Shown here: positions 36,579 through 45,985 of the stretch, in pieces
How positions within the stretch are numbered: position 1 is the first letter of the stretch
Layout of the letters: every line of letters starts with the position of its first letter
Origin: Neobacillus bataviensis
GTDB taxonomy: Bacteria; Bacillota; Bacilli; Bacillales_B; DSM-18226
Assembly: GCF_019969725.1 (NCBI RefSeq)
Contig: NZ_JAHXYW010000008.1
Coordinates: 194,613 to 258,612, forward strand
Reading direction: 5' to 3'
DNA length: 64,000 bases
Notes under the pieces: generated by a model
The model's database searches: none
Told to the model about the DNA's origin: nothing
What the model saw: only the letters and a program-made list of their open reading frames with translations
Made by a program: the position numbers and the translations under genes

Positions 36579-36927
36579 CAGACTCATTCCCCATTTCCTC
36601 ATCTATTCTTGTCCATCTGTTTTTATCCCTCGTATTAAATTTATTCATAACATAATCGTGGGCCGTTTCTAGATCAATATTTAAAGAATTCGCAAGACAA
36701 ATAATAACAAACAACAGATCGCCAAGCTCTTCCTCAATTGCTTTTTCTGCTTCTGTTGTTTTCTTTGGTTTCTCACCGAAAGTATGGTTTATTTCCCTAG
36801 CTAACTCGCCAAGTTCCTCCGTTAGTCTTGCAAGCATGGCGAGAGGACTGAAATAACCTTCTTTAAATTGTCCAATGTATGTATCGACCTCTTGTTGAAG
36901 GTCTTTCATCGATTTCCCTTTGTCCAT
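36571..36927 (-). CDS. ypjD: YpjD, MazG-like nucleotide pyrophosphohydrolase
   Basis: A 118-residue MazG/dUTPase-alpha-NTP type enzyme. Metal site [10 protein letters not shown] (near 35) and [18 protein letters not shown] (near 65) with the paired E..E and E..D pattern. The family removes noncanonical nucleotides or dCTP; the substrate is not evident. Start at ATG 36927 behind GAGGTGA. Overlaps dapB. Confidence 0.93.
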   Translation of the reverse strand: MDKGKSMKDLQQEVDTYIGQFKEGYFSPLAMLARLTEELGELAREINHTFGEKPKKTTEAEKAIEEELGDLLFVIICLANSLNIDLETAHDYVMNKFNTRDKNRWTRIDEEMGNESDE

Positions 36928-37096
36928 TTTCTTCACCTCATTGCTATCATATTTTTCATGTTAGCTAAAAAAAGACTGTTTTACAAATGTTTTCGATTAA
37001 AGCGCTCACTTTACTGTTTAGATTGCTCCAGTATATTTTATTCGCTATAATAAAAACCGCGATGATAGAGAAAATTATGGAAGAGGAGGAATGTTT

Positions 37097-37969
37097 ATGG
37101 TATTAGGCCTTAAAATTAAAAATATATTGTTTATTCTTTTAGGTGCAGCCATTTTTTCATTTGGACTTGTAAATTTTAATATGCAAAATAAGCTGGCAGA
37201 AGGCGGATTCACAGGGATAACCCTGCTTCTTTATTTCCTGTGGAAATTAGACCCGTCAATAACAAACCTGCTGTTAAATATTCCTTTATTTATTATTGGA
37301 TGGAAGCTGCTGGGTCGAAATGTTTTTTTATATACGATCATAGGAACAGTTGGGGTTTCCATATTTCTTTGGATTTTCCAACACTATCCTCTAGAAATGC
37401 CATTGAAAAGTGATTTAACCTTGGCAGCTTTATTTGCAGGAGTTTTTGCAGGTATTGGATTGGGAATTATCTTTCGCTTTGGAGGTACGACCGGCGGCGT
37501 GGATATTATTGCAAGGCTTGTTCAAAAATATGCCGGCTGGAATATGGGGAAGACGATGTTTATGTTCGATGCCTGTGTCATTGGCTTATCCCTGCTTACA
37601 TATTTAAACTACAAGCAGGCCATGTATACACTTGTAGCCGTTTTTGTTGGGGCAAGAGTAATTGACTTTATCGTAGAAGGCGCCTATTCCGCAAGGGGAG
37701 CGATGATAATTTCGGAAAAAAATGAGGATATCGCAAAAAAAATAATGGATGAAATGGAGCGTGGGGTCACTGCTCTAAGAGGCTATGGATCGTATACAAA
37801 AAGTGAGCGTGACGTATTATATTGTGTGGTAGCGAAAAGTGAACTGATCCGTTTAAAAAATTTGGTTACTACAGTAGATCCCCATGCCTTTGTATCCATT
37901 TCCATTGTTCATGATGTCCTAGGTGAAGGGTTTACACTAGACGAAAATAAAAAACCAATTCAAACATAA
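37097..37969 (+). CDS. ypjC: YpjC, YitT-family membrane protein with DUF2179
   Basis: A 290-residue protein with five or six N-terminal membrane segments (about 5-195; NKLAEGGFTGITLLLYFL, FGGTTGGVDIIARL) and a cytoplasmic DUF2179 domain (about 215-280; GVTALRGYGSYTKSERDVLY). Function unknown; proposed transporter-like family. ATG 37097 is preferred because GAGGAGG lies 8 nt upstream; ATG 37091 abuts it. One of the few plus-strand genes in this half. Confidence 0.9.
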   Translation: MVLGLKIKNILFILLGAAIFSFGLVNFNMQNKLAEGGFTGITLLLYFLWKLDPSITNLLLNIPLFIIGWKLLGRNVFLYTIIGTVGVSIFLWIFQHYPLEMPLKSDLTLAALFAGVFAGIGLGIIFRFGGTTGGVDIIARLVQKYAGWNMGKTMFMFDACVIGLSLLTYLNYKQAMYTLVAVFVGARVIDFIVEGAYSARGAMIISEKNEDIAKKIMDEMERGVTALRGYGSYTKSERDVLYCVVAKSELIRLKNLVTTVDPHAFVSISIVHDVLGEGFTLDENKKPIQT

Positions 37970-38003
37970 AAGCAATGTCCCTGCCTAGGACATTGCTTCT
38001 TTT
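37967..38003. terminator. Bidirectional terminator between ypjC and the zinc protease gene
   Basis: AAGCAATGTCC pairs with GGACATTGCTT around a 7-nt loop, with A and T runs outside, between convergent genes. Confidence 0.9.
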
Positions 38004-38682
38004 AATCGTCGTTTCTATTTATACCGGTAAAAATAAAAACCAATCTTAGTAATTCCAAAACAGCTACGGCCGCGGCTGCTACATATGTCAATGCTGCTGC
38101 ATTTAAAACCTTTCTAGCTTCTCTCTCTTCTCCATGACCAATTAGCCTGAGCGCAGCAATTTGGTCCAGCGCGCGATTAGAAGCATTGAATTCAACAGGC
38201 AATGTGATAAGTTGAAAAAGGACGGCTGCTCCCATGAAAATAATCCCCAATAGCAGCATACCGCTAAAATGAAAGAGTATCCCAATCATAATGAGTATCC
38301 ATGAAGCATTTGAACCAAGATTGGCCACAGGAACCAATGCATGGCGAAAACGCAGGAACGCATATCCTTTTGCATCCTGTATCGCATGACCGCATTCATG
38401 GGCAGCCACTGCAGCCGCAGCAATCGAATGACCATGATAGTTATCAGGAGAAAGCCGGACTGTTTTCGTCCTGGGGTCATAGTGGTCACTTAAAAACCCT
38501 CTCCCTTCTTCAACAGCAACATTATAAAGCCCATTGGCATTCAAAATTTCCCTTGCAACCTCGGCTCCTCGACGATAGGAAGAGGACGCCACTCGAGAAT
38601 ATTTAGCAAAGGTACTTTTAACCCTCATCTGGGCCCATAATGGGATTAGTGCAATGATAATAAAATATAATAGAAATGACAT
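38002..38682 (-). CDS. YugP-like integral membrane zinc metallopeptidase
   Basis: A 226-residue protein with an N-terminal membrane helix, the zinc site AAVAAHECGHAIQDA (HExxH near residue 95) and two or three C-terminal membrane helices. These hold FNASNRALDQ, the third-ligand region typical of the family. Close to B. subtilis YugP; substrate unknown. It lies between ypjC and ypjB, an unusual place for a yugP-type gene compared with B. subtilis. Confidence 0.88.
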   Translation of the reverse strand: MSFLLYFIIIALIPLWAQMRVKSTFAKYSRVASSSYRRGAEVAREILNANGLYNVAVEEGRGFLSDHYDPRTKTVRLSPDNYHGHSIAAAAVAAHECGHAIQDAKGYAFLRFRHALVPVANLGSNASWILIMIGILFHFSGMLLLGIIFMGAAVLFQLITLPVEFNASNRALDQIAALRLIGHGEEREARKVLNAAALTYVAAAAVAVLELLRLVFIFTGINRNDD

Positions 38683-38744
38683 TATAGAACCTCCAAATCA
38701 GCTCTTGGTGCCTGTCTCGTAATCAAAGCTGCCGATTAGACGCA

Positions 38745-39539
38745 TCAATCCTTTAAATCTCTAGAACGGTCTTTTTTCAGCCCTTTTTCACCTTGATACT
38801 TTCTCCAGCCAACATACGATAAAGTCATGATAATAATACTTCCGGTTGAGATGATCACCCACCATAATGAAGGATCTGCCTCATCCTCTTCTAAATTGGC
38901 AAAAAGGTTCTTTAAATCCGTATCGAGGGCATCCAGTTCCTGCCTGCTTTTTTGATCCTTTACAACCTGCGACCTGTATTCATCAATAAAATTTATTCGG
39001 GCATCTAATCTTTGAATATTTTCTACTGGTACATCAATTTTCATACTTGGATAGATAACATTATACAAGGATAAAAACGAATTAAAGCTTGAATGGAAAT
39101 GAGCAGAATCACCATTTAGGGCCGCATCCTTTGCTTGATGAAAAGCGGTCATAATTTGGTCTTCCATTTCTGTCCATAATGGCTGATGACTAGTGGCAAT
39201 CGCATCAATGACAAGACGGAATTTCGTAAGTTTATTTATTCTTTCTTCATATTTCATATTTGGGCTTACAGCAGCTTCCATTGCCTCGTCATGGGAGGTG
39301 TGAACAATTCTAACCTCATCCATGGTTAAGGGCTGCTCATTACCAGTAATACTAGTGAACTGATCTGAAAAATAATCAAGCAATTTCTTAGCATCTTCGT
39401 ATCTATGAAACTTCACCATTTGGAGAGCTTCATCGGAAATATCATCAAGCTTCTCCATTGGCGATTGCTGTTTTGCTTGAACTGATATGGGAGTGAGCAT
39501 CATGATAATTGCTAAAATGATGAACCATTTTGCTTTCAA
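38745..39539 (-). CDS. ypjB: Sporulation protein YpjB
   Basis: A 264-residue protein with an N-terminal signal or anchor (WFIILAIIMMLTPISVQA), a helical extracytoplasmic body (YEDAKKLLDYFSDQFTSI) and a C-terminal membrane helix (near 228-247, WWVIISTGSIIIMTLSYVGW) with a basic tail. It matches YpjB in topology, length and position beside ypjA/qcrC. Its molecular role in sporulation is unknown. Confidence 0.87.
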   Translation of the reverse strand: MKAKWFIILAIIMMLTPISVQAKQQSPMEKLDDISDEALQMVKFHRYEDAKKLLDYFSDQFTSITGNEQPLTMDEVRIVHTSHDEAMEAAVSPNMKYEERINKLTKFRLVIDAIATSHQPLWTEMEDQIMTAFHQAKDAALNGDSAHFHSSFNSFLSLYNVIYPSMKIDVPVENIQRLDARINFIDEYRSQVVKDQKSRQELDALDTDLKNLFANLEEDEADPSLWWVIISTGSIIIMTLSYVGWRKYQGEKGLKKDRSRDLKD

Positions 39540-39610
39540 TTCTTGTCCCCCCTTTCGTTACTAATTAAAATGTATGAAGGGTTGGACAAGGTTAGACCTG
39601 TGATACCAAA

Positions 39611-40222
39611 CTATTTTATATCAAGTTGAAAACGATTTGCCCGGATGCCTAAATAATAGGCAATACCAATTGACAACATCGACAGCCAAAAAGTAAAATA
39701 GCCTATTTGCGGGGTATATTGATCAAGCATATGGTAGCTTGGCAGCATGAAGAAGACATAGTCAATAACGTCATTATGTAAGGTCCAAATTGCAGTTACA
39801 ATCAGGTGCCACCATTTTATCCGATAAAACGGAGCATATAATAGTCCCTGTACCGCCATTGCAAAATGGGAAAAAATCAACATATAGCCAACAAAATCCA
39901 GCTCTCCTTGCACAAAATACACTAGGATGTTCATGACAACAGCCCAGATTCCATATTTAAAAAGCGTTACAATAGCAAGCGATTCTACTAAAGGCCAATT
40001 CTTCCTCATTAAAAAAGCAATAAGGACAAAAACAAAAAATAAGCTTGCAGTTGGGCTGTCCGGTACAAATAGGAGGAATTTCGCCGGTGTTTCTTTAAGC
40101 TGCCATCCATACCAATAATATCCATAAATCGTTCCTGCAATATTAATGACTAGTAAAAGTAATAATACATTTCGATTTGCTAAAAGAGGATAAATCCAGC
40201 GCACAATGATTCCCCATTTCAC
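39611..40222 (-). CDS. ypjA: YpjA, DUF1405 membrane protein
   Basis: A 203-residue protein with six predicted membrane segments, carrying the family elements YGYYWYGWQLKETPAKFLLF, VPDSPTASLFF and DVIDYV. Function unknown. It follows qcrC, separated by a terminator, as in B. subtilis. Confidence 0.88.
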   Translation of the reverse strand: MKWGIIVRWIYPLLANRNVLLLLLVINIAGTIYGYYWYGWQLKETPAKFLLFVPDSPTASLFFVFVLIAFLMRKNWPLVESLAIVTLFKYGIWAVVMNILVYFVQGELDFVGYMLIFSHFAMAVQGLLYAPFYRIKWWHLIVTAIWTLHNDVIDYVFFMLPSYHMLDQYTPQIGYFTFWLSMLSIGIAYYLGIRANRFQLDIK

Positions 40223-40229
40223 TAATTAA

Positions 40230-40260
40230 GAAAAAAGCTGACGAAAATCGTCAGCTTTTC
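40230..40260 (-). terminator. Terminator of the qcrABC operon
   Basis: Minus-strand AAAAGCTGACGA pairs with TCGTCAGCTTTT around a 3-nt loop, then TTCTTAATT. It lies 10 nt past qcrC. Confidence 0.85.
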
Positions 40261-40270
40261 AATCATAAAA

Positions 40271-41047
40271 TTATTTTTTACCAAGGCCTGAGATAAATTC
40301 AGAAAGTGTCTTTAACTCTTCGTCAGTACCTTTGAAAATTCCTGGTGGCATTTTGCCGCCTTTACCTTCTTTGGCAATCTTTGCTACTTCAGCAGCAGAT
40401 AAGCCAGTACCGATTAGAGTTGGAGCACCAGCTCCACCTTGGAAACTATCGCCGTGACATGTAATACAGGTATTAGCACTAGCGATTTTGTAACCAGCGC
40501 TAGACTTATCAATGTCCACTTTTTCAACAATTTTACCTTGACGCTCTGCAGCAGCCCAGTCATGTGTCGCAACAGATTCCCAAGTTAAATAGACAGTAGC
40601 AGCTAACGCCAAAAGCATAGCACCAGTTGCGATCGGACGCTTCATTGGACGGCGTTCCGGTCCACGATCAAGGAACGGAGCCAATAGTAATCCTCCAAAA
40701 GCAAGTCCAGGGATAATCATTGCCCCAATTACCGTGTATGGTCCGGAAGCAAATGTATATTTTAGCAATTGATACAAAAATAAGAAATACCAGTCTGGTA
40801 ATGGAATATAACCTGTATCGGTTGGATCCGCAATCCTTTCAAGCGGGGCCGGATGAGCAACGGTTAAACATAGATAACCAACTAAAAATACTGCTCCTAC
40901 CATCCATTCTTTCAAAAGGAAGTTAGGCCAGAATGCTTCTGTTTTACCAGGATATTCTGAGTAATCTTTTGGAAGTTTCGGTTTTCGGGCTTCAGGTGCT
41001 AACACACGTGAGTCACCAACGAACTTCATACCTTTACCGCGATGCAT
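40271..41047 (-). CDS. qcrC: Menaquinol:cytochrome c reductase, cytochrome b/c subunit
   Basis: A 258-residue fusion. The N-terminal part is the C-terminal half of cytochrome b (subunit IV-like): about three membrane segments with PDWYFLFLYQLLKY. A C-terminal c-type cytochrome domain has the haem motif CITCHGD (near 201) and distal Met in GKMPPG. It transfers electrons out of the complex. Starts MHRGKGMKFVGDSR behind GGAGGGG, very like B. subtilis QcrC. Confidence 0.97.
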   Translation of the reverse strand: MHRGKGMKFVGDSRVLAPEARKPKLPKDYSEYPGKTEAFWPNFLLKEWMVGAVFLVGYLCLTVAHPAPLERIADPTDTGYIPLPDWYFLFLYQLLKYTFASGPYTVIGAMIIPGLAFGGLLLAPFLDRGPERRPMKRPIATGAMLLALAATVYLTWESVATHDWAAAERQGKIVEKVDIDKSSAGYKIASANTCITCHGDSFQGGAGAPTLIGTGLSAAEVAKIAKEGKGGKMPPGIFKGTDEELKTLSEFISGLGKK

Positions 41048-41108
41048 TGAGCAATCCCCTCCTTTTTCCGTAATAATAAGATAAAATTACAATTTCAGCT
41101 AATAATTT

Positions 41109-41783
41109 TTAAAGAGGTCCAGAGATACCTTGTCTGCGAATCATGATGAAGTGGGCTCCCATTAAACCTAAAAGAACACCTGGCAGGAAGAACACGTGAA
41201 TCGCAAAGAATCGAGTTAACGTCTGCGCACCTACAATATGTTCATGTCCAGCTAGTAGAACCTTTACATAGGTACCAATGAACGGAGTTGCTTCAGCAAT
41301 TTGCAGACCTACTTTTGTTGCAAACAACGCTTTCATATCCCAAGGTAATAAGTAACCTGTAAAACCTAAGCCCAGCATGACGAAGAAAATAAGTACTCCG
41401 ACAACCCAGTTAAGCTCACGCGGCTTTTTATAAGCACCTTGGAAAAACACGCGCAATGTATGTAAAAACATCATTACAAGTACTAAGCTGGCTCCCCAGT
41501 GATGCATTCCACGTACGATTTGTCCAAATGCTACTTCATTTTGAAGGTAATAAACGGACTCCCATGCATTTTTAATATCCGGCACATAATACATAGTTAA
41601 AAACATACCGGAGAGAATTTGAATAACAGTAACAAAAAATGTCAGACCCCCAAAGCAATAAACAAACGCTGAAAAATGATGCGCCGGGTTAACATGCTCA
41701 GGTACTTCATGGTCTGCGATATCGCGCCACAGTGGCGTAATATCTAAACGTTCATCTACCCAATCGTAAATTTTGTTTAACAA
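41109..41783 (-). CDS. qcrB: Menaquinol:cytochrome c reductase, cytochrome b6-type subunit
   Basis: A 224-residue membrane protein with four helices and two bis-histidine haem b sites: RGMHHWGASLVLVMMFLHTL (helix II) and HFFxxH-type FFAIHVFFLPG (helix IV). TGYLLPWD precedes the third haem-region segment. Quinol oxidation occurs between this subunit and the Rieske protein. Middle gene of qcrABC. Confidence 0.97.
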   Translation of the reverse strand: MLNKIYDWVDERLDITPLWRDIADHEVPEHVNPAHHFSAFVYCFGGLTFFVTVIQILSGMFLTMYYVPDIKNAWESVYYLQNEVAFGQIVRGMHHWGASLVLVMMFLHTLRVFFQGAYKKPRELNWVVGVLIFFVMLGLGFTGYLLPWDMKALFATKVGLQIAEATPFIGTYVKVLLAGHEHIVGAQTLTRFFAIHVFFLPGVLLGLMGAHFIMIRRQGISGPL

Positions 41784-41786
41784 TGA

Positions 41787-42290
41787 TTACGCCTCCTTCC
41801 GTGGTTCAGCTTTTCCTAGATATAGGAAACCGTCTTTTTCTTTGTAAGGATATACATCAAGCGGGTGAAGTGGTGGTGTACCCTTTACGTTTGTACCATC
41901 CTTCGTGTAACGGCCATAGTGGCATGGACAGAAGAATTGGTTTGGATGCTCCTTGTCCGTATTCCAGTTAACCGTACAGCCTAAGTGTTTACAAGTTGGT
42001 GATAGGGCAACAATCTTGTCCCCATTCTTATAAACCCAAGCAGTATTGGTTACTTCAGACTCATACCATGCATCCTTTTGCTTGAAGGTAAAGTCAACCC
42101 TTACTGGTTCATCGGTTATTTCAGAAACCTTTTGCTTTGTTGCGATAAAATTTCCGGCACCTTCAGTCTTCAATACTGGATCAACTGCAAATCTTACCAT
42201 TGGCATCAACATTCCAGCTGCCATGAAACCGCCTACACCTGTTAAAGTATAGCTTAAGAATTGACGTCTTGAAACGCGCTCTTTACTCAT
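41787..42290 (-). CDS. qcrA: Rieske iron-sulfur subunit of menaquinol:cytochrome c reductase
   Basis: A 167-residue protein with a twin-arginine N-terminus (SRRQFLSYTLTGVGGF) that also anchors it. The Rieske 2Fe-2S ligands sit in CKHLGC (near 106) and CPCHYGRY (near 125); the second motif has Tyr-Gly where many Rieske proteins have Gly-Ser. Start at ATG 42290 behind GAGGGGG; the frame open to 42332 lacks a ribosome site. First gene of qcrABC. Confidence 0.95.
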   Translation of the reverse strand: MSKERVSRRQFLSYTLTGVGGFMAAGMLMPMVRFAVDPVLKTEGAGNFIATKQKVSEITDEPVRVDFTFKQKDAWYESEVTNTAWVYKNGDKIVALSPTCKHLGCTVNWNTDKEHPNQFFCPCHYGRYTKDGTNVKGTPPLHPLDVYPYKEKDGFLYLGKAEPRKEA

Positions 42291-42430
42291 GCTTATCCCC
42301 CCTCTATTAACGAATTTAAGTCCAGCGGACAAAAATTAAACACATATAAAACTAGGACATAACAATGATATATCAATCTGCATGCAAGGTCAATATCATA
42401 CTATTTTAAAAACATATATTCTGGATAGTT

Positions 42431-42895
42431 TTACATATTTTCATGCCATTTTTGCGTAAAAAGAGGTAATAGCTGTTTGACTTGACTGTCGATAATCGTT
42501 AATTTTTGCGAATCACTCATATGTTCAAGCGGGATGGCCGGAAGCCAAATTAACGATCCCTTTAATTTTTCGGAGCTTTCTCTCCATTCAATTTCAGAGG
42601 TAATATAAAATACGTGTTTAAATTCACTCTGAAAAATGCTGTACTCCCAATTGAGCAGTTCATTAAAAACTTTTTCGGTACTATCATTTTTTAAGTATGT
42701 AAATGGCGGAAACAATACTATTCTTCCCGTAAATTGTCTTTCTATATGACTTGTTAATAAGGTGATAAATTCTGCAGCAGCAGCAGATTGCTTCATTTCC
42801 CCCCCAACTGAAACCGAATATAAAGGGACAACTGCGGTATCGACATACTCTTTTGCATTCAAGTAGGTCTCTACCTCTTGAGGTATCCATTTCAT
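42431..42895 (-). CDS. ypiF: YpiF, DUF2487 protein
   Basis: A 154-residue protein, soluble by composition, starting MKWIPQEVETYLNAKEYVDT. Family-like blocks: VVPLYSVSVGGEMKQSAAAA and RIVLFPPFTYLKND. Function unknown. ATG 42895 is chosen by similarity of the N-terminus to YpiF; a GTG at 42907 is possible. Precedes qcrA. Confidence 0.85.
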   Translation of the reverse strand: MKWIPQEVETYLNAKEYVDTAVVPLYSVSVGGEMKQSAAAAEFITLLTSHIERQFTGRIVLFPPFTYLKNDSTEKVFNELLNWEYSIFQSEFKHVFYITSEIEWRESSEKLKGSLIWLPAIPLEHMSDSQKLTIIDSQVKQLLPLFTQKWHENM

Positions 42896-42976
42896 AGTTT
42901 GCACCAACCTTTAAGAATTCACTATTCCTATATTATCATTTTCTCCAAAAACAATAAAATAATAAAGAAGCAAAAG

Positions 42977-43006
42977 AAAAAAGAAGCCTGCTTTAACGCA
43001 GGCTTC
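42977..43006 (-). terminator. Terminator overlapping the ypiB stop
   Basis: Minus-strand GAAGCCTGC (42998-43006) pairs with GCAGGCTTC (42983-42991) with loop GTTAAA, which contains the ypiB stop codon; T6 follows. Confidence 0.88.
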
Positions 43007-43559
43007 CTTTTGGTTCAGACTGATTTAGTTTATTTAATTTTTCGGTTAACATTTTAAACGCTTTGCGATCTTGTTTATCAAGTGCTTCATCAATCATTTG
43101 GAGCAGCTTTTCGCGTTGAAAGCGTTCAATACTGTTTTGCAGCAGTTGTTCAGCAATTAATCCATCTTTCTCGTTAACCTGCAGATGTTTTGGTACAAAT
43201 GGATTTTCTTCAAGGACTGCTGCATACTGGTGTGCTTGATTTGATGCATGGAAGTTTAATTGAATAAAAATATCTTCGTCCCGGTTAAGCCGAATATCAT
43301 GAAAGGATTTTTCAGCATCAGTGGTCATGACATTTTCCTTATAAAAGCGAAATGGTACTTTATCTACACAATGGGTAGACATAATCAAACCTCGTGGACA
43401 ATACTGTGCTTGCTCAACAAAATGAACCTTTTCCATAAGTTGATCGTGGCTCATTAAATAATTTAGAATCCAAACACATTCTCTTCTCTTAAGTTGATAA
43501 TGATTTAAAAACCATCGTATAAAGTCCTTCTTCTCGTTGACAGAAACAGGGGTTGCCAT
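42993..43559 (-). CDS. ypiB: YpiB, UPF0302 protein with IDEAL domain
   Basis: A 188-residue protein with a UPF0302 domain (about 1-120; [36 protein letters not shown]) and a C-terminal IDEAL-type segment ([20 protein letters not shown]). Function unknown. Start at 43559 behind GAGGAGGG. It lies between ypiA and ypiF as in B. subtilis. Confidence 0.9.
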   Translation of the reverse strand: MATPVSVNEKKDFIRWFLNHYQLKRRECVWILNYLMSHDQLMEKVHFVEQAQYCPRGLIMSTHCVDKVPFRFYKENVMTTDAEKSFHDIRLNRDEDIFIQLNFHASNQAHQYAAVLEENPFVPKHLQVNEKDGLIAEQLLQNSIERFQREKLLQMIDEALDKQDRKAFKMLTEKLNKLNQSEPKGSLR

Positions 43560-43627
43560 GATAGTTTCCCTCCTCTGCAAAATCAGCTTTTTTAATCTTT
43601 TTTCGTTTTTAATGAGAATAACATTGC

Positions 43628-44893
43628 CTAATCTTTAAAATCTGTTAAACGTTCAACCAAGTCAAGGTATTCAAAATTGGTAGGATCCTTAATTAGCAGC
43701 TGTTTAAAAATTTCGGCAGCGAGGTCTGATTTTCCTTCCTCAACTAAAAAATATCCGTAATCTTGTAAAAATGCCTCATTGTTCTTAAAAAAAGTATATG
43801 CACTTTCATATTTGTCTAATGCGGATGAAAATTTCTCTAATTTCTCTAAAGCGAGGGCGGAATCCCATAAAAATTGGGGTTCTTCATCCTCAGCAATATC
43901 AAGGGCTGAAATTAAATCCAGCACATCCTCATGCCGCTCTTGTTGGAATAATAGCTTATTTAAGGTTAGAGCAGCCTCGGTAAAGCCAGGGTCTAAGGCT
44001 ATTGCCTCACGAAAAAGCTGTTCTGCCTCCACAATTTTTCCAAGCTTAATAGCTATTTTGCCGCCATAGAAAAATAATTCTTTATTAAATTCGTCTTGTT
44101 TAATGCCTTCTTTAATTGCACGTATGCTATTTTCAAGCTCTTCTTCCCGCTCATATGCCATGGCAAGATGGAGGTAAAGTGAATGATACTCTGGGTCAAG
44201 TTCTTTTAATTCATTGAACTTCTCAATGGCAGTTCGGTTATAACCTGCCTGAAGCGCTGTAAAAGCATAGCCAAATAATGTGTTAATTTCTAACTTTTCA
44301 TCCAGCGCTTTATCATAATAGACTAACGCTTCTTCAAAGAGGCCAGAAGTACTTAACAGGTCTGCCATTCTCTGGTGAATATTGACTCCGGCAATCTCAC
44401 TTTCTTCTGTTAAAACCTTTTCATAAGCGGCCATGGCCTGCCTTATTTCGCCCTGTTCACTATAAAGCTCGCCCAGGGCAAAATCGATAATAATTTCATT
44501 AGGCAATATTTCCTTAGCCTTTAGAAGCTTATTTTCACAGACCTCATATAAACCTTGAACTTGGTATAGGTCCGCTAATAAAAGTAATGACTGACCAAAA
44601 TTAGCATCGTGTTCTGAAATTTTTTCCAAAATGAGAATGGCTTCTTCCTCTTCCCCCGCTTCAATTAGAATCTCACCTAATAGTACAAGCAGTTCACCCT
44701 CCTCAGGGTACATTTCTAAAAGGTTCTCAACAAGTGCCTTTGCTTCATCGAGAAAACCATACTGATACAATTCTTCACTTAGAAGATATTTTTCATCAGG
44801 CATTCCGCTTTGTAATAAAACATTATATTCATTTAAGGCCTCATTATGTTGGCCGTTTTCTAACATAGAAATAATTTTATTAACTCTGTCCAT
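43628..44893 (-). CDS. ypiA: YpiA, tetratricopeptide repeat protein
   Basis: A 421-residue protein made of about eleven TPR helix-turn-helix units (for example [20 protein letters not shown] and [20 protein letters not shown]). Acidic, soluble, with no signal peptide. It serves as a protein-binding scaffold; partner unknown. Adjacent to the aro supraoperon's aroE in B. subtilis; here an extra gene intervenes. Confidence 0.92.
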   Translation of the reverse strand: MDRVNKIISMLENGQHNEALNEYNVLLQSGMPDEKYLLSEELYQYGFLDEAKALVENLLEMYPEEGELLVLLGEILIEAGEEEEAILILEKISEHDANFGQSLLLLADLYQVQGLYEVCENKLLKAKEILPNEIIIDFALGELYSEQGEIRQAMAAYEKVLTEESEIAGVNIHQRMADLLSTSGLFEEALVYYDKALDEKLEINTLFGYAFTALQAGYNRTAIEKFNELKELDPEYHSLYLHLAMAYEREEELENSIRAIKEGIKQDEFNKELFFYGGKIAIKLGKIVEAEQLFREAIALDPGFTEAALTLNKLLFQQERHEDVLDLISALDIAEDEEPQFLWDSALALEKLEKFSSALDKYESAYTFFKNNEAFLQDYGYFLVEEGKSDLAAEIFKQLLIKDPTNFEYLDLVERLTDFKD

Positions 44894-44917
44894 TGACTTC
44901 TACCTCTTCCCCTAAAT

Positions 44918-45814
44918 TTACAAAGAAAAATAAGCTGGGGTTCGCACTTTTACATGTTCTCCATATCCTGGTTTAAATAAAACCTCTTCCCCAGACCGAA
45001 CAACCTTTCCTTTGTGAACTGTAACTACAAGTCTATCACCATGATAATGAAATAATTTCTGTTCATCAACATTCATGATTCCTCTTCCCTTTACATATAA
45101 ATTATAGCTTATTTCAGTGCCATTCATAAGACTCGCCATATGGGGATAGAGTCCTAAATGATTTAATACATTGATTGAAAGCGGTAGGTCTTCTTCTAGC
45201 TCTTCGTAAAAAGCGGAAATTTTTTCATTTTCCATGATACTTTTCCATTTCGACAAAGTGAAGCCAGCTTCCTTCTTATTTGATGTAGAAATTATTGGAA
45301 TTAATGGACTATTAAATGGAAACAAGGCTTCCCTGATCCATCCCCATGGCATATTGGCTAACTCCTCTGGACATTTTATTTCAACAAAAATGGCTGGTAC
45401 TTTTTCTTTTTTGCATTTTCGGATAAATGACGGGGTTAAAAGGCGAACAGGGATTTTTACCGCAATGACAAAGTCAAGCGGGCTGCTGAGTAGTGTCAAC
45501 TTCATTTCATTGATTCTTTCAATTAATTCATTTTCAAAGTTAACTTGGACAAATGTAATTAGAGCCGTGCATCCTTTTAATAAGAATTGGTCGATAAACA
45601 TCGTTTTCAAATCCCGGAAGGAAGTATCAGGTGAGATTTTAGAATTTAACAGAACATAAGAGGGGGTCATGATATACGGTTCAGCATTCATTTTCATTAA
45701 ACGATAATGCTTGGAACTGCTTTGAATTGACTCGATACGGTCTTCCCTAATGATGAGTGAACAGGTTGTTAACCGCTTATCTTTAAGGATATTGGCATTT
45801 TCAATGATATACAT
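44918..45814 (-). CDS. Hypothetical amidohydrolase-like protein lacking obvious metal ligands
   Basis: A 298-residue protein. The start (MYIIENANILKDKRLTTCSL, then IIREDRIESI) resembles the composite beta-domain of dihydroorotase/imidazolonepropionase-type amidohydrolases. The C-terminal VKGRGIMNVDEQKLFH and RLVVTVHKGKVVRSGEE resemble its return strands. The expected HxH after the first strand is not seen (NSKISPDTSFRD instead), nor is the later Asp. I do not recognise an orthologue. It starts upstream of ypiA by 25 nt and is probably cotranscribed with it. Confidence 0.72.
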   Translation of the reverse strand: MYIIENANILKDKRLTTCSLIIREDRIESIQSSSKHYRLMKMNAEPYIMTPSYVLLNSKISPDTSFRDLKTMFIDQFLLKGCTALITFVQVNFENELIERINEMKLTLLSSPLDFVIAVKIPVRLLTPSFIRKCKKEKVPAIFVEIKCPEELANMPWGWIREALFPFNSPLIPIISTSNKKEAGFTLSKWKSIMENEKISAFYEELEEDLPLSINVLNHLGLYPHMASLMNGTEISYNLYVKGRGIMNVDEQKLFHYHGDRLVVTVHKGKVVRSGEEVLFKPGYGEHVKVRTPAYFSL

Positions 45815-45957
45815 TGTCCACCACCCTTTAATATTCTCTTAAGACAAGCTATGCGAAAATTAACAAAACTATGACATACAAAAAAACTGCCGGATAGGCA
45901 TTCAGATTATGATGTTTAATTAATTGATTGTCTCTGCTATCAGGCCTGTTGAAAAAC

Positions 45958-45983
45958 CGAAAAAAAACTGCCGTAATGGCAGC
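45958..45983 (-). terminator. Terminator after aroE
   Basis: Minus-strand CTGCC-ATTAC-GGCAG (45968-45982) followed by T7. The stem is only 5 bp, but it lies directly behind the last gene of the supraoperon. Confidence 0.65.
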
Positions 45984-45985
45984 TT

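Noticed and set aside
44918..45814. Active dihydroorotase
   Set aside because: Only strand similarity; no HxH, Lys or Asp ligands seen.
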